From contig JAJUPC010000228.1 in NCBI GenBank assembly GCA_023614405.1, positions 1 to 64,000 on the forward strand: a stretch of 64,000 nucleotides of DNA, read 5' to 3'. This document shows, in pieces, positions 11,605 through 23,200 of the stretch. The DNA comes from Avena insularis. Its lineage: Eukaryota; Streptophyta; Magnoliopsida; Poales; Poaceae. The position numbers and the translations under genes were made by a program. A model generated the notes under the pieces. The model searched no databases. It saw nothing but the letters and a program-made list of their open reading frames with translations, and had not been told where the DNA came from. The number at the start of each line of letters is the position of its first letter. Position 1 is the stretch's first letter.

Positions 11605-12197
11605 GCATACCGCAGATTTAACTCATCATTCAAGCCTTCTAGAAACTTTTCCTTCCTTTTGGCATCGATTCAACCTCATCCGGTGCATAGCGCCAGATTG
11701 TTGAACTCTTCAATGTATTCAGCCACTGTGGTGGCGCCGCTTAAGGTTGTGAAATTCCTTCTTTTCAGGCTCATCATACCCGGTGAGATATGAGTGCGAA
11801 ACCATCTTCAAATATAGCCCAAGTCACCTCATCAATAGGTGTGGTGATCTGAAATTGTCCCACCATGCGGCTGGTCCTTCCAATGTCTGTGCAAACCTGA
11901 CTTTTCGATCTGTGCATCCTACGGTCACTAAGTCCTTGTTCACGAGCGTAGCCAATCATTGGCCACCATGGGATCGATCGTTCTCGAAAACTTAGTCTGG
12001 CCTCGACGCAGAAACTGGTGAGCATATCAAAACCTGGAGGGTAGTTGTAGTTGTTAATGTTGTTATTGTTGTTGTTGGGGTTGTTGTTGTTCGTTCGATG
12101 AACGCCGTCATCATTTGCATAAGCTGTGTTTTGCGCATTCATCATTTGTTGCATTTCGGGTAATGTTGGGGTTGGGGTTTGCGCGACGGGGAGGCAT
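11605..12197 (-). pseudogene. Gag N-terminal/capsid region, frameshifted (element A)
   Basis: The likely gag start is the ATG at 12197, giving MPPRRANPNPNITRNA, which resembles plant Ty3/gypsy Gag N-termini. The frame shifts soon after. A piece at 11774-12154 carries an Asn-rich tract (residues 22-38), PPGFDML, then RMVGQFQITTPIDEVTWAIFEDGF, recognisable as part of the retrotransposon Gag capsid domain, but the middle of that domain is out of frame. Further capsid remnants toward 11605 are in other frames. No intact Gag can be read as written. Confidence 0.75.
12041..12093. repeat. GTT-rich microsatellite in gag
   Basis: An imperfect run of GTT triplets on the plus strand encodes the Asn-rich tract of Gag on the minus strand. 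It includes one GGG interruption and several variant triplets. Confidence 0.8.
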
Positions 12198-12324
12198 CTG
12201 TGGTTTATTCATATAGAGATAAGAATGAGATACCCTTACATGATTTATGCACAATACATTACTCAAACAAACACATAGCAAGCAACACAAAGATAAAAGC
12301 TCAACAACAAGATAACAAAGAGTC

Positions 12325-12759
12325 TCAAGTACAAACACACAAGTAGCAAGCCATCCACATGTCGGATGGTCCAACAATAAGTTCATAAATAACAAGTGCG
12401 GAAAATAAAGATAACTGAGTAGTCAAATCTACTGCTAAGGCATCGATCTCCTCCTCGACTAAGGTAAGACCTGCGTTATCCATTGAGGTCTTGTTCTCCT
12501 CGTTGGTAGTGGTCAAAGAGTCGATCTTGGCCTTGAGAGACCTCTTCTGGGAACGAAGCCTCTCAATCACTGTCTGCTGCTGCTCTAACTCGAAGTCCTT
12601 GGACTGTAGTTCCTCGGTCATATCACGAATCCTCTTGTTCCTATCCTGGACACGCTTCTCTTGACTCTTGAACTTACGGTCTTGGGTCTCGAACTTTGCC
12701 TCCATCTCCTTGACTATCTCTTCCGCTGGCCAAGAGCTTGTCCTTCTCGCAAGCTGCAC
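12325..12759 (-). CDS. Extra pre-gag ORF, coiled-coil segment (element A)
   Basis: This open frame of 144 codons lies between the primer-binding site and gag, in the element's sense. Residues about 12-95 are strongly coiled-coil-like: charged, Gln/Glu/Lys/Arg-rich heptads such as EEIVKEMEAKFETQDRKFK, then RNKRIRDMTEELQSKDFE and IERLRSQKRSLKAKIDSL. The last 30 or so codons are hydrophobic and probably not native coding. Upstream sequence at 12714-12896 (DLETLIRHVDTDGTNVMLSN) continues the coiled coil in another frame, so one indel separates them. It is not gag, pol or env. I do not recognise a named family; I recall similar uncharacterised coiled-coil proteins annotated in grass genomes, but could not check. 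Confidence 0.6.
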   Translation of the reverse strand: MQLARRTSSWPAEEIVKEMEAKFETQDRKFKSQEKRVQDRNKRIRDMTEELQSKDFELEQQQTVIERLRSQKRSLKAKIDSLTTTNEENKTSMDNAGLTLVEEEIDALAVDLTTQLSLFSALVIYELIVGPSDMWMACYLCVCT

Positions 12760-13222
12760 TCGAGCTCGTCATTACTAAGCATGACGTTGGTCCCATCGGT
12801 ATCCACGTGCCTAATAAGAGTCTCTAAGTCCCGGAGGTACAGGCGATCGGCTCTCTGTGACCCTCGAGTCGTCCTCAAAGTCAATGGACTCTCCACATCA
12901 TCACGCCTTCAAAGCGTGGAAGTGAGTGCCTCTAACCTGTCGGGAGTGACGTCCTAACCGTCCCTATCGGATCCTGCATGACAACCTCCATGCCTCTCTC
13001 CCCGCATCGTGCATAAGCTTGAAGACGATGGCCTCCGTAGTAGGCTCATCAAGGCCCCTGCTGGTTCACCTTGAAGCCCCAAAGGTCCTTCCTCTCAAAC
13101 TTGGTGAGTGGGTGCACCGTAATTATAGGAAGAGGGAGATCGAGTAAAGTAGTAAGCTCTACGATACGAGGACCAAAACGGGTAGCCTGGAACTCCTCAA
13201 CAGTGCTGATAGCAATAGGCAT
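12760..13222 (-). pseudogene. Extra pre-gag ORF, middle segment, frameshifted (element A)
   Basis: An ATG at 13222 opens a 57-codon frame to about 13049 (MPIAISTVEEF..., then RIVELTTLLDLPLPIITVHP and FERKDLWGFKV). After its stop, sequence in another frame reads TEAIVFKLMHDAGREAW, and a third frame at 12714-12896 leads into the coiled coil downstream. The pieces look like one protein interrupted by small indels. The start lies directly after a splice-acceptor-like sequence (see the candidate intron at 13223-13420). Function unknown. Confidence 0.5.
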
Positions 13223-13420
13223 CTATTTATAAGATTGAAAAGTTAGAACAACACAATTTAAATTAAACAAGACAAACATTCTAGCATAACCATGGAACAC
13301 AAAATCACACAAGTCATGCATACATAAATCCATTACACCAACCAAGGTTCAAACTTATTTAAGGTATCATTTTGGAAAATAAGGTGATAGGTGGTGGTCC
13401 AACTAACGAAGTGCACTTAC
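13223..13420 (-). other. Candidate intron in the extra pre-gag ORF
   Basis: On the minus strand a perfect plant donor, GTAAGT, begins at 13420 and an acceptor-like TTATAAATAG ends at 13223. The 198 bp between is AT- and T-rich with stops in all frames, unlike the coding-like sequence on both sides. The downstream exon would begin ATGCCTATTGC. With frameshifts nearby, the reading frame across the junction cannot be proved: one of the three upstream frames stays open into the junction, while the coiled-coil frame stops 8 bp before it. This is inference from splice consensus and base composition. Confidence 0.4.
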
Positions 13421-13424
13421 AATC

Positions 13425-13890
13425 CTATCTCATTGGATCCGTGGCTAGCACAATGTTCCTAGTGGCAATCACCCTATCTTGTTCACATGCTTCTATCACT
13501 AAGTCTATAATATCTCCTCTTAAGGATTGGTTGGTGACTTCCAACTCTTGGGTATGTTCCTTCTCTTTCTCTAAGTCTTTTTGGAGGTTGAGCATCCCAC
13601 TTGACTCTAGCAATGAGTTCTTTGATAGTCTTCCAAGCTGCTTCTTTTCGACTCAAAGAATGTGGTGTGCATAAAAGTGTTGGTGTACATGCAAAGCCTT
13701 TTCTTTGTGGTTGTCTTCCTTGTTCTTGTACAAGTGAAGTTGCACCCACCAATACTCCTCTCCATCCTCCATCCTTTGGAAAGCCTTTGTACACTGCACC
13801 ATGTACTCCCATGGTTTCCATGAGGTCCTTGAGAATCTTGGGAAACCTCTCACACTCCAAGGTCATGGTCATGAGTGGTCCTTTCTTCAC
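13425..13890 (-). pseudogene. Extra pre-gag ORF, first segment, frameshifted (element A)
   Basis: Two overlapping frames carry coding-like sequence. The frame from 13890 begins MKKGPLMTMTLECERFPK and reads GVHGAVYKGFPKDGG before losing coding character. The second frame (13653-13853 and 13425-13613) reads WVQLHLYKNKEDNHKEKALH and later a coiled coil, LQKDLEKEKEHTQELEVTNQ, plus DIIDLVIEACEQDRVIATRN. The first frame again looks coding at SRKEAAWKTIKELIAR. The natural protein probably moved between these frames before small indels arose. It lies first after the leader and may be exon 1 of the extra gene. I do not recognise the family. Confidence 0.5.
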
Positions 13891-14034
13891 TTGGCGTTGA
13901 CGGAGTTCATCTACAAATAGAGATGAGAAGAAGAAGATTAGAAAAGTTTACGAGAAGAATAGACAAGTGTAGAAGAAGTTAAAATTTTCCTTAGTGGTTT
14001 CCAATCCTAGGTCATAATCCTACAGCAACACAAA
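13891..14034 (-). other. Leader between primer-binding site and extra ORF
   Basis: About 145 bp are AT-rich, with a purine-rich stretch on the plus strand at 13920-13980 (GAGAAGAAGAAG-like). I see no gene. In the element's sense it is a pyrimidine-rich 5' leader, the place where a packaging signal would be expected. Confidence 0.4.
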
Positions 14035-14046
14035 GCTTCGATACCA
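14035..14046 (-). other. Primer-binding site of element A
   Basis: On the minus strand the LTR ends ...GGATCTTACA, two bases (GA) follow, then TGGTATCGAAGC. Plant elements primed by initiator-Met tRNA have TGGTATCAGAGC, so ten of the twelve bases agree. It starts minus-strand DNA synthesis. Confidence 0.85.
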
Positions 14047-16497
14047 TCTGTAAGATCCTCCTTATTAAAGGAAAAGATCCCTGTGATTGCAATGCTAGTC
14101 CTCGGATCAATGCTAGCATCCACAGTTTAAGATGAAGTACAGATACAAAGGTCGTTTATTACCATTCCGGAGATAAAACATAGTCTTTACAACTCATGGC
14201 CAAAGGCCTAATACAAGAGTTTATGGAATAAGTAAATAAACATAAGTCTTCATCTTCATGTGCCACAGTGCAAGCATGTTGAGTGTAGACTCATGACTCC
14301 TAATCATCATCGAGTAACTCGCAACATCATAAGTTACAGCCACAAGGGTCAATACTTTGGAATAGTATTGGCAAGTGATACCTTAGTATATAATTAAGTG
14401 GACTATAAGGCTATATGCATTTGGCTGGTGGAGCTTAGGCTTGCATTGCTCAAAATAGATTTTTCCTTAACTTTTTGAAAATACTAAGTTTTTGTAAGGC
14501 ATAAAACACCCAAGGCATCTACCAATCAAAGACTGAAGATCCACTCCGGGCATCTACCAATCAATGACTGAAGATCCTTTTAACCCTTGTTCACCCACAA
14601 GTTTTATTTAGAAATTTGAGTGATGAGATTCTTGAAGTTTCCATGTCTTGATGCTCAAATTGTCCTTTACCAGGACATGGCTAAGTACTTAGGTTTTACA
14701 CTCTGCAGAGGTGGTGCACTTTCCCCACAAGCCTTGGTTTCCCAAGACATGATCCTTCAAGAGCCTTTCCTTAGTCAAATGGACGCTCCAACCTATCAAC
14801 CCATCTACCACCCACTGTCCAAGAGACTAAGTTCCAGCATCCTAAGATCATGGCAGAGCCCATATTACCAAGTGGTTGCACTTGAAGCTTCTCAACATTT
14901 GACAACTCAAATCTCTTTGTTTCCTGGGTGGCCATCCACAAGTGAGATACACTAAGGTAAACCATAAACATGGGCCTTGTGAACCACTCAACCAAAAACC
15001 ACCAAGCAAGTCCCATTCCACCCAGGAGATTCATTAACTTAGTTGTTTTGTTAAATAAAAACAAGTCCTTAGACTTAGAATAATTTTCAAAGTGTGAATA
15101 TATAAACCACCCTTGTTTTCTAGTAGCTAGGCTAAGCATGGCATGGCAACTTGTCCTTAGGGAATTTCCTAGCAATTCTATCATTCTATTCTAAATAGGA
15201 TTTCCCATCATTAGTTGACAAAAGTAGCATGCAAGTCCTAACAAAATATATCTAATGCAAGTATAAAAAATAGGTAGGGAATATTCATGAAGATATCACT
15301 TGCCTTGGTAGTGTGGAGAGTAGCACTCGTCACAATCACAATCACTAGCAAAATCTACACACAAAGTTGTAGCATACAATTACACACAAATATATACAAA
15401 CAAAAGTATTATGAATGCATGCATGCATGAATCTACCAAGTGATGATTTTTGAAAACTTCAACCAAGCAAGTGCATGAATACAGAAACTAAAACTAGTTA
15501 CAAAGTAGCCAAGATAACTTAAATAACCCTAAAACAAAAATACTAAACTAATTCTATACTTAAAATGGCCTCAAACATGTCTCTGCAATTTAAGCTAATC
15601 AAATGGTTACTATTTGCTAAACAAAAAGGATAGGCAGAAAGGTCTTGTTTTTCTGAATCCAACGGTATAAAGTTTGCAAAATTCTAACGTGGAATTCAAA
15701 AGATATTGGCATTTGAACTGGATCAAAATCTGCTAAATTTCTATTTTCAGATCAGTTCCTAGCCACGCGTCATGATCTTATTCGCCGCATCGTCAAGATC
15801 GATCGAGCTCCACTGCGGTTGGATCTAAATGAATTCTGGCGGCTCGATCGCGACTGCTTCGGTTAAGTGATCTATCGTGGCGTCGATCCAGATCTAACGG
15901 CCGCTCTTGCTCGCCACAGAGATGGGCGGCGCTACCGTGGCTACCGGAATGCTTGGTCGATGACGTTGCCGATGATGCAGACGGCGAGGAAGAAGGAGGA
16001 GTGGCTTACCGAGCTCAGGAGGTCACGGCGAAGCTCGTCGTACTTGCGGTTGGTCAAGGGGAGCTCGGGCACGGCTGCGATTCCTCACCGGAGTTCGTGG
16101 CGTGGTGCGGCCGTGGTCATCGGGACGCCGCCGTGAATCACCCCAAGGCATGACGAGGACACGGTTAGATTCACCGAGTCGATACGGCGTAGTGAGCATG
16201 AACTAGGAGGCGGGCGGTTCAGACTCTACCGGGAAAACTCGTCGGAGTTGGTGTCGCCGCTTGCTCGCGGTGTCAAGTGGAACCGCGACCGAGGCAAGAC
16301 AGATGCACTAGTGAGGTCAGGAGATGCGCAAGGATTCACTGAGCAGGATAGCAAGAACGAGAAGCAGAGGGGAACACTGGGCTCACCGGAATCGATCGCC
16401 GGAGAGGCTCTGTCCGCGGCGGTGCAAAGCTGATTGAGGATGCCTCGTGGCGGAGTGAGCGTGGTGTCCGGGGAAAAAAGATCGCGGCGTAGAGGAT

Positions 16498-16504
16498 CTT
16501 ATAG
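16498..16504 (-). promoter_or_regulatory. TATA-like box in the 5' LTR of element A
   Basis: The minus strand reads GGCTATAAGATCCTC, close to a plant core promoter (CTATAAG with pyrimidines downstream). Transcription would start roughly 30 bp downstream, near 16470, leaving about 760 bp as U3 and an unusually long R-U5 of about 2.4 kb. It is supported by the equivalent site in element B's LTR. Confidence 0.5.
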
Positions 16505-16817
16505 CCGGAATCGACAGAAACGCTATTAAATGCCCATTTACGCCGCGCCATTACCGGCCTTCACTGCTGCGGCGACGTGGTCGCAGGCGCGGTCTGGGGA
16601 AGACGAGGGCGACGTGGACCGGGCCCGTTTGTCAGCGAGGTGCGCGGTGTGTGGGGTCTGCTTCGCTGCTCATCGGTAGCGCTTCTGCGTGAGAGAAGAA
16701 TAAGGAGATCCCGTGGGCTTGTTGGCTTCATCCGCTTTGGGCGATTCTCGCCGCGCCTTTTTCCTTTGTTAAGTCTTTTTCTTTTTCTAAATTCATTTTC
16801 TGGATAGAATTTGATAT

Positions 16818-16839
16818 GAATTCAAATCCATTTGAATTC
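16818..16839. promoter_or_regulatory. Perfect 10-bp inverted repeat in U3 (5' LTR, element A)
   Basis: This is the same 22-bp palindrome as at 7383-7404, about 315 bp upstream of the TATA-like box in the element's sense. It could be a factor-binding site; only the symmetry and conservation are seen. Confidence 0.4.
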
Positions 16840-17232
16840 AAACTTCCTTGGGGATTTTTGCAGGGTTCTGTGGGTTCAAAAATGAGTCAGATGACCATGT
16901 GGTTACTAGCAAAGGCTTGGTCAAGCTTGGGTCTTTGAAATAAACAGAGATTTGCTCTAGTTGCAAATATTTGGAATAGGGTTTAGAAAATATTTCTAAA
17001 TTTTGAATCTTGGGTAAAAAGCTTCACCTAGTCTTTCCAACCATGGAGGCAAGCAAACAAGTTCATAGACAATCAAATCCCAAAGGGTGATGGCCAATTG
17101 AGATAAATTGCCCACATGAAATCATAGCTCAAACTTCTGTCTCCAAATGATTTTTGAGAAAAACCCTATATGAATGAATGATGCAAAGATGATATGAATG
17201 AGTTTTGAAACATGATTTTTAGGGATGTTAGA

Positions 17233-17237
17233 CATTT
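17233..17237. repeat. Target-site duplication, right copy (CATTT)
   Basis: CATTT directly follows the right LTR and continues as CATGACTATTC, the satellite sequence expected after the left flank. Confidence 0.93.
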
Positions 17238-20200
17238 CATGACTATTCTTTTCACATACCACATATGGATCCACTAGTGTCATGGAAATGTGTGTTCTCT
17301 TCAGAGACCACACATGGACCCACTAGAGTCATTGCATGTGTGTTCTTTTCACAATCCACCTATGGATCCACCACTGTCATTGCATGTGTGTTCTTCTCAT
17401 TAACCACAGCTAGAGTCATTGCATGTGTGTTCTGTTCAGAGACCACACATGGATCCACCAGTGTAATTGCATGTGTGCTCTTCTTACTAACAACGACTGG
17501 AGTAGTTTCATAACTATTCTTTTCACATACAACATATGGATCCACTAGTGTCATTGAAAGTTGTGTTCTCATAAGAGACCACACATGGATCCACCAGTGT
17601 CATTTCATGTGTGTTCTTTTTACTAACAACAACCAGAGTCATTGCATGTGTGTTCTTTTCACAATCCACGTATGGATCCACCAGTGTCATTGCATGTGTG
17701 TTCTTCTCATTAACCACATCTAGAGTCATTGCATGTGTGTTCTCTTTAGATACCACACATGGATCTACCAGTGTCATTGCATGTGTGTTCTTTTTACTAA
17801 CAACAACTGAGGTCATTTCATGACTATTCTTTTCACATACCACATATCGATCCACCAGTGTCATTGAAATGTGTGTTCTCTTCAGAAACCACACATGGAT
17901 CCACTAGTGTAATTGCATGTGTGCTCTTTTTACTAACAACAACTAGAGTCATTTCATGCCTATTCTTTTCACATACCACATATGGATCCACCAGTGTCAT
18001 TGAAATGTTTGTTCTCTTTAGAGAACACACATGGATCCACAAGTGTCATTGCATGTGTGTTCTTTTTACTAACAAAAACCAGAGTCATTGCATGTGTGTT
18101 CTTTTCACAATCCACCTATGGATCCACCAGTGTCATTGCATGTGTGTTCTTCTCATTAACCATAGCTAGCTTCATTGTACGTGTGTTCTCTTCAGAGACC
18201 ACACATGGATCTACCAGTGTCATTGCATGTGTGCTCTTTTTACTAACAACAACTAGAGTCATTTCATGACTATTCTTTTCAAATACCACATATGGATCCA
18301 CCAGTGTCATTGAAATGTGTTCTGTTCAGAGACCACACATGGATCCACCAGTGTCATTACATGTGTGTTCTTTTTACTAACAACAACCAGAGTCATTGCA
18401 TGTGTGTTATTTTCACAATCCACCTATGAATCCACCACTGTCATTGCATGTGTGTTCTTCTCATTAACCACAGCTAGGGTCATTGCATGTGTGTTCTGTT
18501 CAGAGACCACACATGGATCCACCAGTGTAATTGCATGTGTGCTCTTCTTACTAACAACAACTGGAGTAGTTTCATAACTATTCTTTTCACATACAACATA
18601 TGGATCCACTAGTGTCATTGAAAGTTGTGTTCTCATAAGAGACCACACATGGATCCACAAGTGTCATTGCATGTGTGTTCTTTTTACTAACAACAACCAG
18701 AGTCATTGCATGTGTGTCCTTTTCACAATCCACTTACGGATCTACCAGTTTCATTGCATGTGTGTTCTTCTCATTAACCACAACTAGAGTCATTGCATGT
18801 GTGTTCTGTTCCGAGACCACACATGGATCCACCAGTGTCATTGCATGTGTTCTCTTTTTACTAACAACAACTGGAGTCATTTCATGACTATTCTTTTCAC
18901 ATACCACATATGGATCCACCAGTGTCATGGAAATGTGTGTTCTCTTCAGAGACCACACATTGATCCACTAGTGTCATTGCATGTGTGTTCTTTTCACAAT
19001 GCACCTATGGATCCACTAGTGTCATTGCATGTGTGTTCTTCTCATTAACCATAGCTAGAGTCATTGCATGTGTGTTCTCTTCAGAGACCACACATGGATC
19101 CACCAGTGTAATTGCATGTGTGCTCTTTTTACTAACAACAACTAGAGTCATTTCATGACTATTCTTTTCACATACCACATATGGATCCACCAGTGTCATT
19201 GAAATGTGTGTTCTCTTGAGAGACCACACATGGATCCACCAGTGTCATTGCATGTGTGTTCTTTTTACTAACAACAACCAGAGTCATTGCATGTGTGTTC
19301 TTTTCACAATCCACCAATGAATCCACCACTGTCATTGCATGTGTGTTGTTCTCATTAACCACAACTAGAGTCATTGCATGTGTGTTCTCTTCAGAGACCA
19401 CACATGGATCTACCAGTGTAATTGCATGTGTGCTCTTTTTACTAACAACAACTGGAGTCATTTCATGACTATTCTTTTCACATACCACATATGGATCCAC
19501 CAGTGTCATGGAAATGTGTGTTCTCTTCAGAGACCACACATAGATCCACCAGTGTCATTGCATGCGTGTTCCTTTTACTAACAACAACCAGAGTCATTGC
19601 ATGTGTGTTCTTTTCACAATCCACCTATGGATCCACTAGTGTCATTGCATGTGTGTTCTTCTCATTAACCACAGTTAGAGTCATTGCATGTGTGTTCTCT
19701 TTAGATACAACACATCGGTGTTCTCTTCAGAGACCAGACATGGATCCACCAGTGTAATTGCATGTGTGGTCTTTTTACTAACAACAACTAGAGTCGTTTC
19801 ATGACTATTCTTTTCACATACCACATATGGATCCACCAGTGTCATTGAAATGTGTGTTCTCTTGAGAGACCACACATGGATCCATCAGTGTCATTGCATG
19901 TGTGTTCTTTTTACTAACAACAACCAGAGTCATTGCATGTGTGTTCTTTTCACAATCCACCTATGAATCCACCACTTTCATTGCATGTGTGTTCTTCTCA
20001 TTAACCACAGCTAGAGTCATTGCATGTGTGTTCTCTTCAAAGACCACACATGGATCCACCAGTGTAATTGCATGTGTGCTCTTCTTACTAACAACAACTG
20101 GAGTCATTTCATAACTATTCTTTTCACATACAACATATGGATCCACCAGTGTCATTGAAAGTTGTGTTCTCTTAAGAGACCACACATGGATCCACCAGTG

Positions 20201-23200
20201 TTATTGCATGTGTCCTTTTCACAATCCACTTACGGATCTACCAGTGTCATTGCATGTGTGTTCTTCTCATTAACCATAGCTAGAGTCATTGCATGTGTGT
20301 TCTCTTCAGAGACCACACTTGGATCCACCAGTGTCATTGCATGTGTGTTCTTCTCATTAACCACAACTAGATTCATTGCATGCGTGTTCTCTTCAGAGAA
20401 CAGACATGGATCCACCAGTGTAATTGCATGTGTGCTCTTTTTACTAGCAAACAACTTGAGTCATTTCATGACTATTCTTTTCACATACCACATATGGATC
20501 CACCAGTGTCATGGAAATGTGTGTTTTCTTCAGAGACCACACATGGATCCACCAGTGTCATTGCATGTGTGTTCTTTTCACAATCCACCTATGGATCCAC
20601 CAGTGTCATTGCATGTGTGTTCTTCTCATCAACCATAGCTAGAGTCATTGCATGTGTGTTCTCTTCAGAGACCACACATGGATCCACCAGTGTCATTGCA
20701 TGTGTGTTCTTTTTACTAACAACAACTGGAGTCATTTCATGACTATTATTTTCACATACCACATATGGATCCACCAGTGTTACTAAAATGTGCGTTCTCT
20801 TCAGAGACCACACATGGATCCACTAGTGTCATTGCATGTGTGTTCTTTTTACTAACAACAACCAGAGTCATTGCATGTGTGTTCTTTTCACAATCCATGT
20901 ATGGATCCACCAGTGTAATTGCATTTGTGTTCTTCTCATTAACCACAGCTAGAGTCATTGTATGTGTGTTCTCTTCAGAGACCACACATGGATCTACCAG
21001 TGTCATTGCATGCGTGTTCCTTTTACTAACAACAACTAGAGTCATTGCATGTGTGTTCTTTTCACAATGCACCTATGGATCCACCAGTGTCATCGAAATG
21101 TGTGTTCTGTTCAGAGACCACACATGGATCCACCAGTGTCATTCCATGTGTGTTCTTTTTACTAACAACAACTAGAATCATTACATGTGTGTTCTTTTCA
21201 CAATCCACCTATGAATCCACCACTATCATTGCATGTGTGTTCTTCTCATTAACCACAGCTAGAGTCATTGCATGTGTGTTCTCTTCAGAGACCACACATG
21301 GATCCACCATTGAATTGCATGTGTGCTCTTCTTACTAACAACAACTGGAGTCATTTCATGACTATTCTTTTCACATACAACATATTGATCCCCCAGTGTC
21401 ATTGAAATGTGTGTTCTCTTTAGAGACCACACATGGATCCACCAGTGTCATTGCATGTGTGTTATTTTTACTAACAACAACCAGAGTCATTGCATGTGTG
21501 TTCTTTTCACAATCCACTTACGGATCCACCAATGTCATTGCATCTGTGTTCTTCTCATTAACCACAGCTAGAGTCATTGCATGTGTGTTCTCTTCAGAGA
21601 CCACACATGGATCCACCAATGTCATTGCATGTGTGCTCTTTTTACTAACAACAACTAGAGTCATTTCATGACTATTCTTTTCACATACCACATATGGATC
21701 CACCAGTGTCATTGAAATGTGTGTTCTCTTCAGAGACTACACATGCATCCACCAGTGTCATTGCATGTGTGTTCTTCTTACTAACAACAACTAGAGTCAT
21801 TGCATGTGTGTTCTTTTCACATTACACATATGGATCCACCAGTGTCATTGAAATATGGGTTCTTCTCATTAACCACAGCTAGAGTCATTGCATGTGTGTT
21901 CTCTTTAGAGACCACAGATGGATCCACCAGTGTCATTGCATGTGTGTTCTTTTTACTAACAACAACTAGAGGCATTGCATGTGTGTTCTTTTGACATACC
22001 ACAGATGGATCCACCAGTGTCATTGAAATGTGTGTTCTCTTCAAAGACCACACATGGATCCACAAGTGTCATTGCATGTGTGTTCTTTTTACTAACAACA
22101 ACCAGTGTCATTGCATGTGTGTTCTTCTCATTAACGAGAGCTAGATTCATTGCATGTGTGTTCTCTTCAGAGACCACACAGGGATCCACCCGTGTAATTG
22201 CGTGTGTGCTCTTTTTACTAACAACAACTGGAGTCATTGCATGTGTGCTCTTTTGACATACCAAAAACTAGAGTCATTTCATTACTATTCTATTCACATA
22301 CCACATATGGATCCACCAGTGTCATTGAAATTTTTGTTCTCTTAAGAGAGCACACATAGATCTACTAGTGTCATTGCATGTGTGTTCCTTTTACTAACAA
22401 CAACTAGAGTCATTGCATGTGTGTTCTTTTCACAATCCACCTATGGATCCACCAGTGTCATTGTATGTGTGTTCTTCTCATTAACCACAGTTAGAGTCAT
22501 TGCATGTGTGTTCTCTTTAGATATAACATATTGGTATTCTCTTTAGAGACCACACATCGATCCACTAGTGTCATTGCATGTGTGCTCTTTTTTCTAACAA
22601 CAACTAGAGTCGTTTCATGACTATTCTTTTCACATACCACATATGGATCCACTAGTTTCATTGAAATGCGTGTTCTCTTCAGAGACGACACATGGATCCA
22701 CCAGTGTCATTGCATGTGTGTTCTTTTTACTAACAACCAGAGTCATTGCATGTGTGGTCTTTTCACAATCCACATATGGATCCACCAGTGTCATTTCATG
22801 TGTGTTCTTCTCATTAACCACAATTAGATTCATTGCATGTGTTCTCTTCAGAGACCACACATGGATCCACCAGTTTCATTGCATGTTTGTTCTTTTTACT
22901 AACAACAACTGGAGTCATTTCATGACTATTCTTTTCACATACCACATATGGATCCACCAGTGTCAGGGAAATGTGTGTTCTCTTCAGAGACCACACATGG
23001 ATCCACCAGTGTCATTGCATGTGTGTTCTTTTCACAATCCACCTATGGATCCACCAGTGTCATTGCATGTGTGTTCTTATCATCAACCATAGCTAGAGTC
23101 ATTGCATGTGTGTTCTCTTCAGAGACCACACATGGATCCACCAGTGTCATTGCATGTGTGTTCTTTTTACTAACAACAACTGGAGTCATTTCATGACTAT

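Larger units (their letters stand above)
4597..17232 (-). mobile_element. Element A: Ty3/gypsy chromovirus (Tekay-like) LTR retrotransposon
   Basis: This 12,636-bp element has LTRs of 3201 and 3184 bp around a 6251-bp interior, and it is flanked by CATTT duplications. On the minus strand the order is 5' LTR, primer-binding site, extra coiled-coil ORF region, gag, protease, reverse transcriptase, RNase H, integrase, chromodomain, polypurine tract, 3' LTR. Integrase after RT/RNase H defines Ty3/gypsy, and the C-terminal chromodomain places it among chromoviruses. The long LTRs and RT sequence fit the Tekay clade. Several frameshifts split gag-pol, so as written it is not autonomous. The outer end of the right LTR reads GA where CA is expected, so only the left LTR has intact TG...CA ends. 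Chromodomains of this kind are associated with integration into heterochromatin, which fits a satellite target. Confidence 0.95.
14049..17232 (-). repeat. 5' LTR of element A
   Basis: This is the 3184-bp partner of 4597-7797. The AT-rich thirds match closely, with scattered one- to three-base indels. The GC-rich block (about 15770-16740) differs much more, with clusters of small indels and substitutions. The outer end reads GATGTTAGA, so the expected terminal CA has become GA. It carries the TATA-like box at 16498-16504 and the inverted repeat at 16818-16839. In the element's sense this LTR would supply the promoter. Confidence 0.95.

Noticed and set aside
12198..12324. Possible second intron between the coiled-coil ORF and gag, with an ACAG before the gag ATG
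   Set aside because: The acceptor-like sequence is plausible, but the only good donor nearby (GTAAGG at about 12239) would leave an intron near 40 bp, too short.
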